A DNA stretch of 64,000 nt from Haematobia irritans (lineage: Eukaryota > Arthropoda > Insecta > Diptera > Muscidae): the NCBI RefSeq assembly GCF_050003625.1, contig NC_134398.1, positions 107,664,026 through 107,728,025 on the forward strand. Direction: 5' to 3'. Of the stretch, positions 30,818-42,481 are shown in pieces; position 1 is the first letter of the stretch; every line of letters begins with the position of its first letter. The notes under the pieces are model-generated. The model was not told where the DNA came from and did not search any database. It saw only the letters and a program-made list of their open reading frames with translations. A program made the position numbers and the translations under genes.

Positions 30818-32043
30818 ATGCAGAGAAATTCAAAGACATCCACTGGGTTGCTAACTTCAGGGCCCAGTGGACGGGTATCGACTGGAGTTATAAATTTGGG
30901 CAATGACCAAGAGTTAGGCCCAATTAGTCGACCTGTAGACGGGTCGACAAGTGGCGACAATTTGACAAGTCGAACCTTTTCCAAGGTAACGGCATCAAAA
31001 GGAGGTAATCCCTCACGAAAGAGATTCAAGGAACGCAGAAATGCTTTGTTTATCCTAAAGAAATTAGGATCAGTCGACCCAAGCACGTTGTCGGCTAAAC
31101 AAAGCGATTCCTTAAAATGGGCTCAAGGAATTCTTGAGGCTGGAAAAAGGGAACGATCACAGGATGAGCTGCCATCCTCCAAAAGGGATCAACGATCGTT
31201 TGCCTCAGTTGCTAAAGACAGCCTTGTGATGGCTTTCATAAATAAAGGAGCATTGGACGGTATGGTTCCAAAGCAAAAATGGGGGAAATTGAGAATGCTT
31301 TGTCTGGCGTCTACTCACAGGTGCTGGAAAAGTTTCCCGGCCCAGATCCTCGACACCAAGAAGCTGGTTGGTATCAAGGACGATTTAAGCTAGTCGAATT
31401 TGAGGACCAGAGGTCTATAGAATGTTTTAAAGCTGCTCTGATACTAATTGGGGAAGTTTGGGAAGGAGCTGCTCTAGAGTTAGTCGAGAAGAAAGACATA
31501 CCGGCTAGACCAAGAGCACATGCGTGGATACCTGCAAACCCTCCTGACCCTGAATCTATTTTAAATAGACTGAAACGATGCAATCCAGATCTTCCAACAG
31601 CTGATTGGAAGGTTGGCCGTTTGGATGAAGTGGATGGGCCAAGACGGCATGCAGTGTTTACATTGAACACTCAGTCTTTCCCACATCTAGCAAAGTCTCA
31701 GGGCCGTGTATATTATGGCTTTCATTATATCCAAATGAAGGTGTATAAAAACGATCAGCTAAAGGATTCAGAAATGGACAAGCCTCTGTCTGAATCAGAA
31801 GTAAGCGGATCCTCTTGCGAAGTCGAGGGAGATACCAAAGTTGAAGACATGGATAGATACCGTATGCGTGAGGAGGCTTCTACTGCCTCAGAACTCACCA
31901 AAGTTGAACCTATGGTTATTGCGAGAGTCACCGATATCTCTGAAGAGGACATTCTTGATGACTCGATTGAAGCGGCTGATGTGACGGTTGTTGAAAATCT
32001 CGATGGTCCTACGGATCCTCCAGATAAATCTTCATCATTGTAA
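30818..32043 (+). pseudogene. LINE copy A ORF1 (one frameshift)
   Basis: Starts MQRNSKTSTGLLTSGPSGRV, with a basic, Ser/Gly-rich N-terminal 100 residues. A frameshift near 31279-31300 moves reading into the frame that ends at 32043. The C-terminal half (LNRLKRCNPDLPTADWKVGR...QGRVYYGFHYIQMKVYK) has the pattern of a domain of unknown function common in insect retroelement ORF1 proteins, which I believe is DUF4780. An acidic tail follows. The role is presumably RNA binding in the LINE particle. ORF2 starts within its last 41 bases in another frame. Confidence 0.82.
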
Positions 32044-33400
32044 GGCTGCATGTGCTGCCTTAAAAATTATCCTGATGAAAGGGGACATAGACATAGTTCT
32101 TATTCAAGAACCATATATTTATAGAAACAAAATATGTGAATTAAGTACTCCGGGGTTCAAACTATTTCAGTATACTGGTAATGATGTAATTCGAGCCTGT
32201 ATAATTGCTAAAAACGAGCTTAACTTGTTTCTGCTTCCTTCGATGTGCAATGCAGACACTGTCGTTGTCAATTTAGAAATAGCCAAATGCAAATATTGGG
32301 TATCTTCGGTCTATATGGGACATGACAAGGAGATGCCTCCATGTGCCGTTAAGACCTTAGTTGAGGAGTCACTGAAAACAAAGACGAAACTCATTATGGG
32401 ATGCGATGCGAATGCGCATCATAGTATATGGGGAAGTAGTGATACTAATACAAGGGGAGAGTCGCTAATAGAGTTTATTTTGCGTACTAATCTGGTAGTT
32501 TGCAACAAGGGAGATGCCCCAACCTTTGTCACTAAAAACAGGCAAGAGGTTTTGGACATCACCTTGGCCTCGCAAGAACTGAATGAAATGATATCTGAGT
32601 GGCATGTTTTAAGTGAACACAGCTTCTCAGATCATCGCTACATCAGTTTCAAATTTGATGTTCATACCACCAAGACAATATTTCCGCCAAATGTTAGGAA
32701 AGCTGACTGGAATAGGTATAGGGAATCGTTCAATATGATGATACCGGAAATACCAGAGACAAATATGAGCACTGTGCAAGTTATCGAACACGCAGTGGAG
32801 AGGATTACTAAGGCCTTCAACATTTCACTGAAAGCTGCATGCCCTATAGGGAAGCCAAGGGGGAAAAATCGACCACCATGGTGGTCTACGGAGTTAGGTA
32901 ATATGAGGAAATCGTGCATGAAGCTCTTTAACAAAGCAAAGTCCACCAGAGCTCCTGTGGATTGGGACGCTTACAAGAAGAATCTGAGAGGATACAAGCG
33001 AGAACTGAGAAAGGCTCAGCATAACTTTTGGAATGATTACTGCAGCAGCATTGAGAATACGTCCGACGCTTCCAGACTACGGAAGGTGCTAGCATCCGCG
33101 AGCTCCGCTCCAGGCTTCATTAAAACATCGGAGGGCAATTGGACAACGTCCAGTAGGGAGACGCTGGAGGTACTATTGGATACACATCCCGGAATTCAGA
33201 CGGATAAAACATGTACTGGCGGTGCCACAGTGGCTCAGCGGTCGTTTCCTATCGAGGAAATTGTATCAGAATCTAGAATAAAATGGGCGTTAAATAGCTT
33301 TGGATCATTCAAATCCCCCGGACCTGATGGAATTACTCCGGCGGAGTTACAAGCGGTGGCTGACAGAATTATCCCCTGGTTGTCGGCGATATATATATAG
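32003..33400 (+). pseudogene. LINE copy A ORF2: endonuclease and start of RT
   Basis: The ATG at 32003 opens MVLRILQINLHHCKAA. The apurinic-type endonuclease motifs are visible: DIVLIQEPYI, then MGCDANAHHSIWGSS (N and H of the active site), and SDHRYISF (catalytic SDH). After a linker with PPWWSTELGNMRKSC, RT starts at FGSFKSPGPDGITPAELQ. The frame closes at 33400 because an AT run at 33389-33399 is two bases longer than in copy B, a slippage frameshift; copy B keeps the frame at this point. Confidence 0.9.
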
Positions 33401-33546
33401 GATGTATCAACTTAGCATATATTCCACGAAAGTGGAGAGAATCAAAAGTCGTTTTCACACCTAAAGCGGGAAAAGCCTCTCACTCGAATGCGAAGGATTT
33501 CCGACCAATCAGCTTATCATCATTCCTACTTAAGACTCTGGAGAGG

Positions 33547-34836
33547 ATGATAGATATTTATCTTAGAACTAGCGTCGATTCAAGTTTGCTCTCGAAACGA
33601 CAACATGCATACTCGAAAGGCAGGTCTACTGAGACCGCATTACATGAACTAGTCAGCTTTATTGAAAGCTCACTATCTGTCAAAGAATACACAATCGTGG
33701 CATTTCTAGACATCGAAGGGGCGTTCAATAACGTCCATCCGAGCTCGATATTAAATGGACTGACAACTCTGAATGTTGATCCAGGTATACTTAGGCTGTT
33801 AGACGAACTTCTAAGGAAGAGACGCATTTCAGCCACACTAGGACAAGCAAACATACAAAGGTATGTGAACAGAGGCACTCCTCAAGGAGGAGTTCTATCA
33901 CCTCTTCTTTGGAATGTTGCTATAAACGACCTTCTGGTTTCCCTAGAAAAAGAAAGGATACAAGTGGTGGCATACGCAGATGATGTGGCACTAGCAGTCA
34001 GGGGAAAATTCCCATCAACAGTTAGAAATATTATACAGAGAGCCCTCCGGATGACTGAGAAATGGGCGAAAGATAATGGTCTTGGGGTAAATCCTGCAAA
34101 GACAGAAATAGTCATGTACTGCAAAGATCGCAAAACTCCCACGGTTAGGCCCATTTCCTTAGGGGGTATTGAAATTCCCTTTAGGGAGTGTGCAAAATAC
34201 CTTGGCGTTATTTTGGACAGGAAGCTGAACTTTAAGCTTAATATTGAAGAAAGGGCGAGGAAAGCAATGGTAGCTTTATACTCGTGCAAAAAGGCAATAG
34301 GGAAAAAGTGGGGACTAAAACCAAAAATTGTACATTGGCTATACACGGCAGTGGTTAGACCTATAAAGCTATATGGTGTTGTAGTCTGGTGGCCGGCACT
34401 TCACCAGCCGACAAGTTTAGACAAAGTTCAGCATATGGCGTGCTTGTGTATCTCAGGTGCATTCAGCAAGACAGGAACAAACTCCCTTAATGTCATACTG
34501 CATCTATTGCCTTTAGACATTTTGGCCAAACAGTCAGCTGCAACAACGGCTGTGCGGTTGCGCGAGCTATCGCTGTGGTCGGAAAAAAGTTACGGTCACA
34601 GTTCGGTCCTCAAAATAATGCCAGATGTGCCTAACGTAGTGGATTACACTTTGGCGAGTCCACTTTTCGACAAAAAGTTTGAGACTCTAATTCCCAACAG
34701 TGAGGCGTGGTGTACACGGACCCCGGGGAATAAAAGATATATAGATTTCTACACTGATGGCTCCAACTTGGATGGCCAAGTGGGTTTCGGAGTATATTCT
34801 AAAGATCTGGCTTCGAATAGCGAAAAGATTACCTGA
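33547..34836 (+). pseudogene. LINE copy A ORF2: reverse transcriptase
   Basis: The frame resumes downstream of 33400; homology begins at about 33402. Motifs: SKRQHAYSKGRSTETALHEL, AFLDIEGAFNNVHPSSI (catalytic Asp), NRGTPQGGVLSPLLWNVAI, VVAYADDVALAVRG (catalytic pair), GLGVNPAKTEIVMY and CAKYLGVILDRKLNFKL. The RNase H opens with FYTDGSNLDGQVGFGVY (first Asp). The frame ends at 34836 through a small indel, and RNase H continues in the overlapping frame. Confidence 0.9.
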
Positions 34837-35590
34837 TCACTGTAGTGTTTTTCAGGCTGAAATATTAGCAATAAGAGAAGTGGTGAATTGGCTGAGAAGT
34901 AATGCTCCAAGCAATATTGGCATTAATATATACTCAGACAATCAACCTGCAATAAAATCCTTGGACTCTGTGTTCCTCAACTCGAAAACGGCCATCGACT
35001 GCCGCAAATCTCTCAATGAGATGGCTGAGCAGCACATTATTCACCTAATATGGGTGCCTGGCCACAGGAACATACCGGGGAACTGCGAAGCAGATGAGCT
35101 AGCAAGGCTAGGATCTACCTTACATATTCCAGGGGAACTAGAATCTGTTGGTGTGCCTCTGGCTACCTGCAAGCTCTTACTGCGTGAGAAGGCTGTCATG
35201 ATGGCAAATGTTCGATGGGAGAATTGTAAGGGTTGTAAAGACACCAAGCAAATATGGCCCCATTTAAACTTAAACCGCACACTAGATATGCTAGTGTTCT
35301 CGAGACGCCAGATATCACTCCTGATATCTGCTATAACGGGTCGCTGCCTGATAGGCGATTTTGCAAAAACTATTGGTGCGAAGTATAATGACTATTGTAT
35401 GAGCTGTCATGATGCGGAGGAAAAGGAATCAATAAAACACCTCTTGTGTGAGTGTCCTGCATTTTGTGTAAGGCATAAGCAAATTTTAGGGGCATGTAGC
35501 TTCAGATTACTAGCGGACCTGGAAAACGTTAACTTAAGCAGTCTGCTAATGTTTTTGGAACAATCTGGTTGGTTCAACAGAAGAAAATAA
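34757..35590 (+). pseudogene. LINE copy A ORF2: RNase H and C-terminus
   Basis: From about 34828 it continues the RNase H: FQAEILAIREVVNWL (catalytic Glu), INIYSDNQPAIKSL (Asp) and WVPGHRNIPGNCEADELA (His and final Asp). The tail has CMSCHDAEEKESIKHLLCEC, a Cys/His cluster usual in I-superfamily ORF2 C-termini, and ends NRRK. Codons before 34828 are out of frame. An intact RNase H active site makes this one of the better preserved parts of the window. Confidence 0.88.
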
Positions 35591-35596
35591 TCGAGA

Positions 35597-35728
35597 AGGT
35601 TCAACGGTTAAAACTAGAAGTGCCCATATGTAATAGGTACTTTTAGTTAATGTGGTATCACAATGGACTGAATAGTCTAAGTGAGCCTGAATCTTAATCG
35701 GGCTGCCACTTTAACCTAACCTAACCTT
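35597..35728 (+). other. LINE 3' UTR and tail shared with the SINE
   Basis: TGTGGTATCACAATGGACTG, AATAGTCTAAGTGAG, ATCGGGCTGCCAC and terminal TAACC repeats are found here and, with few changes, at the 3' end of the SINEs at 28021 and 61212. A shared tail is how SINEs recruit a LINE's reverse transcriptase. Confidence 0.85.
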
Positions 35729-37403
35729 CAGGGCCCTGTGGACGGGTATCCAATGGAGTTATAAATTTGGGCAATGACCAAGAGTCAGGCCCAGCTAGTC
35801 GACCTGTAGACGGGTCGACAGGTGGCGACACTTTGACAAGTCGAACCTTTTCTAAGGTAACGACATCCAAAGGAGGTAATCCCTCACGAAAGAGATTCAA
35901 GGAACGTAGAAATGCTTTGTTTATCGTAAAGAAATTAGGATCAGTCGACCCAAGCACGTTGCCGGCCTAAAGCGATTCCTTACAATGGGCTCAAGGAATT
36001 CTTGAAGCTGGAAAAAGGGAACGATCACCGGATGAGCTGCCATCCTCCAAAAGGGATCAACGATCGTTTGCCTCAGTTGCTAAAGACAGCCTTGTGATGG
36101 CTATCATTAATAAAGGAGCTTTGGGCGGTATGGTTCCAAAGCAAAAATGGGGAGAATTTGAGAATGCTTTCTCTGGCGTCTACTCACAGGTGCTGGAAAA
36201 GTTTTCCGGCCCAGATCCTCGACACCAAGAGGCTGGTTTGTATCAAGGACGATTTAAGCTAGTCGCATTTGAGGATCAGAGGTCTATAGAATGTTTTAAA
36301 GCTGCGTTGATACTAATTGGTGAAGTTTGGGAAGGAGCTGCTCTACAGTTAGTCGAGAAGAAAGACATACCGGCTAGACCAAGAGCACATGCGTGGATAC
36401 CTGCAAACCCTCCTGAACCTGAATCTATTTTAAATAGACTGAAACAATGCAATCCAGATCTTGATATCTGCTATAACGCTGCCTGATAGGCGATTTTGCA
36501 AAAACCATTGGCGCGAAGTATAATGACTATTGTATGAGCTGCCATGATGCAGAGGAAAAACAATCAATTAAACACCTCTTGTGAGAGTGTCCTGCATTTT
36601 GTGTAAAGCGCAAACTTTTAGGAGCATATAGCTTCAGATTACTGGCGGATCTGGAAAACGTTAACTTAAGCAGTCTGCTAATGTTTTTGGAACAATCTGG
36701 TTGGTTCAACGCAGAAAAATAATCGAGAAGGTTCAGAGTTTAAAACTAGAAGTGTCCATATGTAATAGGTAGTTTTAGTTAATGTGGTATAACAATGGAC
36801 TGAATAGTCTAAGTGAGTCTGAATCTTAATCGGGCTGCCACTTTAACCTAACCTTAACCTAATCCAGATCTTCCAACAGCTGATTGGTAGGTTGGCCGTT
36901 TGGATGAAGTGGATGGACAAAGACGGCATGCAGTGTTTATATTGAACACTCAGTCTTTGCCACATCTAGCAAAGTCCCAGGGCCGTGTATGTTATGGCTT
37001 TCATTATATGCAAATGAAGGTATATAAAAACGATCAGCTAAAGGATTCGGAAATGGACAAGCCTCTGTCTGAATCAGAAATAATCTGAACCTCTTGCGAA
37101 GTCGAGGGAGATACCAAAGATGCAGACATGGATAGACACCGTATGCGAGGGGAGGTTTCTTCAGCCTCAAAACTCACCAAAGTTGAACCTATGGTTATTG
37201 CGAGAGTCACTGAGATCTCTGAAGAGGACATTCTTGATGACTCGATGAAACGGCTGATGTGACGGTTGTTGAAAATCTCGATGGTCCTACGGATCCTCCA
37301 GATAAATCTTCGCCATTGTAAGGCTGCATGTGCTGCTTTAAAAGTTCTACTGATGAAAGGGGACATAGAGATATAGTTCTTATTCAAGAACCATATGTTT
37401 ATA
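35729..37403 (+). mobile_element. LOA/I-like LINE copy D (ORF1 only) with self-insertion
   Basis: Follows copy A directly. 35729-36462 covers ORF1 from the GPVDGYPM-type region to CNPDL; 36873-37403 continues ORF1 and the first codons of ORF2, stopping at AAGAACCATATGTTTATA. Between them lies a 398-bp 5'-truncated LINE. Frameshifts and stops (for example TGCCGGCCTAAAGC at 35960) make it inactive. Confidence 0.88.
36463..36860 (+). mobile_element. 5'-truncated LINE inserted into LINE copy D
   Basis: It starts at GATATCTGCTATAACG (RNase H/C-terminal region of ORF2) and ends in TTTAACCTAACCTTAACCT. It is flanked by a perfect 12-bp target duplication AATCCAGATCTT (36451-36462 and 36861-36872). 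The host ORF1 sequence resumes exactly at the second copy. This is a textbook product of target-primed reverse transcription. Confidence 0.95.
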
Positions 37404-39330
37404 CACATTTTTTTTTATTCAATCACGAAAATCGCGGATTCAATCATTTTTTTAATTGAAATGTCTTCAACCACGAAAATGATAGTATCAATCACCCTTT
37501 TTGATTGAAATCTAACACGATTTGCAATTAAAAATTTAATTGACTTTTGTCACGAAATCAATTAATTGTGTGATTGAATCAACTAAAAAAGTGATTGGTT
37601 TCTGACATTCATTCAATCACTGTTTTAATTGAATCAATTAAAATATTAATTAATCAATCAACTATTTGATTGATTCAATTAAATTATTAATTAATATTGG
37701 CAATAAATTTCAATCAAAAAAAAAATTATATATTGCGCCCATAGAATCTTATTTAGTTTTATTTGAAATAAAAGAAAATATGCGTTTCAAATAAAAATAA
37801 TATTAAATATTTTATTTTTGTGAATTATGCTATAAGCAAAATAATTTGTTTCTTGTTATTTGTGTGTTTTGTTCTAACATAACTTAGACATATAATTACG
37901 ATCAATAACAATTAAAGGGTTAAAAAATAAACTTATAAATCAAAATAATGAAAACTGATATACCAATACTTCAATGATAGGTTGATAAATAAATGCTATA
38001 GTTCGCACAGAGAATATTTAGCAAGTAACTACAACAATTTCCAATAAATCAGCAGCCTGTAAGCTAAATTAGTTTTTCTGAAAGTAAACGGTATAATTAG
38101 AACTTTTTTTATTCAAATAAAAGTTAAGTTTTATTAAACATTACCTGCATAGAATATCAAGTTCAATTTTTAGTTCCAGGTTGCAGCTTTATAATCTTCT
38201 TTTGCCGTTGTAGTCTTTTAGCATACGTGTATTAAGGGGCTCGGTTAGATTTAATTTTAGTAACAATTCCTTTCCAAAATTTCCACACATTGAAATCGTC
38301 TATTAACTTTGAACCCATCAGAGACAAAAATAATAGCATAGCAATGTAATATTTGGTATTATATTGACGATATTTTGCAAATTCTGGAAATAAAAAAATG
38401 TAAATGGAAACTAAATACTTTTATTATTTTCGGACATTTTTCATATTTTTTAATCCAAAAGAAAGACTTTTTTACCATTACATAGAGATTGTAATGTAGC
38501 TCATTAGGTTATATAGCAGATATGCAGCTTTTGATTTCAAAAAAGTTCTTATATTCTTATATATTTTATAAAATGATGGAGCTGATTGATTGATTGATTT
38601 CACGAAATAAAATTGGTCACTAAAAGAAATGAATAAAAAATATATTATTTTAGTCCGTTTAATATAAACAAGCCTCAATGGAAAACGGTATTCACATATC
38701 TCAATTTCTTACCTTCAATAAACGTAGATTGTTTTCCATTTTTACAACACCACAAAACACAAACACAGGTAATTTCAAATGCGTTCTGTCATATATTTTT
38801 CACACCTTTACCTCGTGCCCATTTGTTGTTGCACACTTTATTTATATCAACCCTTGATTTGTTGTTGCGTTCAAAATATTTATGCACACATTTTGAATGC
38901 AGCAGCCAGAATGTCGCCAATCATGTTTTTCAATTTACGCGAAAAACAAAAACCGAATCGTTCGTAACGAGTTACTTCCACAGACTGATCTCTCCATCAT
39001 ACGTTGTTGAATAAATAGCCATTCTCTTGTTCTCTTTTCGCTCTTTCTCTCCATCGCTCAAAATCTTACAATTTCAATCACAAAGGTGATTGAATCAATC
39101 TCGTGTTTAATTGGAAACGGAAAATTTTTCAATCACGTTCGTAATTGAACATTATTTCCGAATTGATTAACAAATTGATTGAATCAAGTAATATTTTAAT
39201 TGGAAACGTAACAAGTATCAATCACATTGTAATTGGTTTTTAATTGAATCAATTAACATATTAATTGAATCCGTTTCCAAATTCAATTAAGTGTTTACTT
39301 GGAAACATTTCGGTGATAATTTTTTGTGTG
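37404..39330. mobile_element. AATTGATT-rich CACA...TGTG element
   Basis: Begins CACATTTTTTTTTATTCAATCACG after LINE sequence and ends TTCGGTGATAATTTTTTGTGTG. Both ends (about 330 bp left, 270 bp right) are packed with AATCAATTAA/TTAATTGATT words and ATCACGAAAAT/ATTTTCGTGAT-type words, so they can pair as imperfect inverted repeats. The 1.3 kb centre has no coding sequence that I recognise. Related ends occur at 51958-52124 and 54034-54080. The superfamily is unknown. Confidence 0.65.
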
Positions 39331-39570
39331 AAGTAATCATTACTTGAGAATTCAGTGTCTAAGTTACTGCTTCAACAGGATAAGATAACAACTATACTTC
39401 AGAATTGGCATATTTAATTGAATCCGTTTCCAAATTCAATTAAGTGTTTAATTGGAAACATTTCGGTGATAATTTTTTGTGTGAAGTTATCATTACTTGA
39501 GAATTCAGTGTCTTAGTTACCGCTTCAACAGGATAAGATAACAACTATACTTCAGAATTGACATCTTAAA
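39264..39570. repeat. Tandem duplication across the right end of the AATTGATT element
   Basis: The last 66 bases of the element plus 80 bases of flank (ending CTATACTTCAGAATTG) are repeated with a period of about 153 bp; differences are few. The flank leads into a Gypsy gag, so the duplication postdates insertion next to that gag. Confidence 0.8.
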
Positions 39571-40020
39571 TTGGACGGGTCTCCTGATGGGTTAACCGCT
39601 GATGAGTTTTTGTGTCGAGTAAAAACTCTCACCGAAGATTCATTCAATAGTGAATTTTCATTTATTTGTAAACACATGAACATACTATTAATTAATTACT
39701 GTTTACTTACTGTTAATCCAATTGTGTGGGAAGAATTATGCGATGCTATTAAATGTCAATATAATGACTTTAAGACATATTTTTACATAAGAGAGGAAAT
39801 AAGAAATAGAAAGCAAAAGCCAGGAGAGACATTCGACTGCTTATATGATTCTGTGACTTCTATTCATGATAGACTGCCTACTCAAATATCTGAAATGGAA
39901 TTAGCAGAGATTCTTACCAGGAATCTTCGCCCCGAAATAAGACAGGAACTTTTATATGTCCCAATAAACTCATTAGCACATTTACGAAAATTAGTGCATA
40001 TGCTTAAATTTCTTAAATGA
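39571..40020 (+). pseudogene. gag: Gypsy Gag fragment
   Basis: 149 codons with the retrotransposon Gag pattern: DGSPDGLTADEFLCRV, CKHMNILLINYCLL, DFKTYFYIREEIRNRKQKPGET, and ILTRNLRPEIRQELLYVPINSLAHLRKLV, the capsid C-terminal major-homology-like region. An in-frame stop lies just before 39571, so the 5' part is lost. After 40020 a frameshift leads to decayed sequence with RPLNSYPPRKQ and then the protease remnant. Confidence 0.8.
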
Positions 40021-40289
40021 TGAATATGTTAAGAAATCTTTTGCATATCGCCCTTTAAATTCTTATCCACCAAGGAAACAAATATCGAAAATTTGTGTTG
40101 TTAACCAAGATACCTTAATGGAATCCCAGGAATCGCTAGCAAACGACTAGTAATATATGCGCCATTAACATCTGATTTTCAAATTTCTTCCATACGATAT
40201 ACAAAATATTTTCGTATGAAAAACATTTCAAAAAACATTACCAATTTCGACTATAGTATCCAGAGCTTTAGATAAACGTAATGTTAGAT

Positions 40290-40385
40290 AAATTTAATAC
40301 TAGAGTACCTTTTATGAATTCTAATGAGTATGGCCTATTAGACACAGGTGTAAACGTTAGCTGTATTGGCTCAGACATAGCCATA
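40290..40385 (+). pseudogene. Gypsy aspartic protease remnant
   Basis: RVPFMNSNEYGLLDTGVNVSCIGSDIAI: the LLDTG active site with the following hydrophobic strand. Homology stops at about 40385. It belongs with the Gag at 39571. Confidence 0.65.
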
Positions 40386-42479
40386 GGTGCTTTTAGCACC
40401 AAATTTAGTGCTGTTTGATTTCCAAAAAGCACAAAATTTATGGCACTTTCATTTAGTGCTGAGTTAGATGTACAACATATTTTCATACAAAATCAATAAA
40501 CTCATCTATATTGCGAAATGTAGAATTTGTTTTTTTATGAAGGTGATATTGATTGCTACATACGCACGATAAAAATGCAGGTCAACTTTTCCTACGATAT
40601 AGAAGTTCTAAGATGGCTATGGTGAACTAAATTTAGTTGCCTGTGATAGGGTGTTTATACCAATTGTGCTTTGCAAGAAGAAGGACTGCGGGCGCCTCTG
40701 ATAGCTAGCTACAGCCGGGTGGGGGTTCTCGTCCTAATTCTACAGAACGTCGAATTACATAACATATTTTAGACTCCCTTTTTTTCGGACAAAAACAAAA
40801 AACAAACATCAAAGAAAATCTATATGGTATTTTACTCTTAATGGTATTAAAGAAAAAAATCTCTAAATGTATATAACCCCACAAAAGGAAAGTTAAATGG
40901 AATGGAAAATGTCTTTAACTTTATAACTTTATCTTCTTTAACTTTATAACTTTACCAATAAAAGACTCTCCCAGATGTTTCGGGAGTTTGCGCATCTTTT
41001 CCCACCTTAACCTTGGTCTTGATAGCGCTAGTTTTGTATAGGACCCCAAAAACAAAACTTTCCTAGAACATTACCACATTACCCGTATGAAAACACTTAT
41101 AGTTATTTTTACCAGTTCATTTTACAATCCATCATTTTATTCATGCAAATCATACTTAAAAAATATAGGTTTTTACTCAAAAGTAGATTTATCTAAACTG
41201 CATTTTGGAACAATTTCTAGTCTATAAACTTCGATTTAGAAATAATGGTATATATAACCAAATAATTTTATAGATACTACTCTCTAAAAGTAATGAATAT
41301 ATGTGTTTTTGAAAATTATTTCACAAATTTAGAAACCCCAACATCAAAGAAATAAATAAGAAATAAAGATCATACAAAATAAATTTATGTATGACATCCC
41401 TATCAACAAGAAACAAAAATGTTTGGAATCCAATGGAGAAACAAATTATAATTTCATTATGCTCCCACGCAACGCTAACAAAGCAAATCTATAAACATAG
41501 GTACGTAATAATCATAATTTTGTTTTTTGTAATGTACTCACCAAAAAAATATACGTTGAAATTTATGAAGACCTCCAGAAATTCGACGAAATTATGGTTT
41601 CTTATAAATGACGATGATAACAATTTTGGTTTAACACTGGATTGCATTTCAAATCTTGATCTTGTGGTTTTACTAATGGTAAAAATACTTAAATTATTTA
41701 TTTTCTTCAAAGCCAAATTATTTTGGTCATGAACTGCTGGCGTTTTCCAGAATTATGTATTGCCGGATAGATCTTCATAAATGGATTTTGGAATAAAATT
41801 GCGTTAGGAAAACTCTTAATATCGCTGACTCAGATTGTAGTAATGATTTTTCAGGAAGTGTATATTAATGTTGGCCCCAGCGCCGCATCAAAGCCAATAA
41901 ATTGCCGAGTATGTTCACACGTGTACGGATTTATACAATGGGCAGAAATTAAAATTTGGACACTGGGGTCAGCGATGATGTTTTGTGGCAATGCTCCAAT
42001 ATTCTCAGAGACACATGAATATGTATTGCGTCAGAATTTTTTTTGGAGTTTTGGAAGCTATAGCACAATTTGATAAAATTAGAAACTGAAATAATTTGCA
42101 AAATATTCACTTTACTACCTTTTACTTTTCAGATTCTGTATTTTAGTAAAAAAAATAATATTGTAGCAGGGGAGATTCCTTTTAAATTTTCGAATTGGAA
42201 TTCACTTTTTTTATAGCAAAGGGTAGTAAAATACTTAAGTCAAACAGAATTGCCTGTTACATGATCATTTTTTTAATCAATCTTGTAATAAAAGCACTCA
42301 TAATTAAAATAAGATATATAAATAATAGTATTTCTGTCAATATTAAAATTCATAATTTCATAAAAAAATGCTTGATATTAATTTGGAAAGTTCGATAAAA
42401 AATCTAATCCAGAAGTGGATTTCTTAGTACTACATTGAATTTTAGCTGACTGAAGGAGATTTTGCGGTAGGAATTGGTA
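40386..42479. other. Non-coding AT-rich stretch
   Basis: No coding homology. Open frames at 41391-41732 and 41843-42073 have no motif that I recognise and lie in AT-rich sequence. A short near-palindromic GCACTAAATTTGGTGCT-like pattern occurs at about 40389-40465. Confidence 0.5.
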
Positions 42480-42481
42480 TG

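Larger units (their letters stand above)
30718..35728 (+). mobile_element. LOA/I-like LINE copy A, full length
   Basis: About 5.0 kb. It starts TTCAACCGTCGAACGGAACG (shared with the 5' end of copy B at 23243) and ends in CTTTAACCTAACCTAACC. ORF1 is followed by an overlapping ORF2 with endonuclease, RT, RNase H and a Cys/His tail. An RNase H after RT points to the I superfamily, and INLHHCKAA at the start of the endonuclease resembles LOA-clade elements (from memory). Three small frameshifts are visible. No target duplication could be identified because another LINE copy follows at 35729. Confidence 0.92.

Noticed and set aside
39264..39570. LTR pair flanking the Gag at 39571
   Set aside because: The repeated 150 bp is the end of the AATTGATT element plus flank, adjacent in tandem, with no TG...CA ends or primer site.
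41391..42073. Possible small genes in the AT-rich stretch (113 and 76 codons)
   Set aside because: No recognisable motif, AT-driven composition, and no paralogue in the window.
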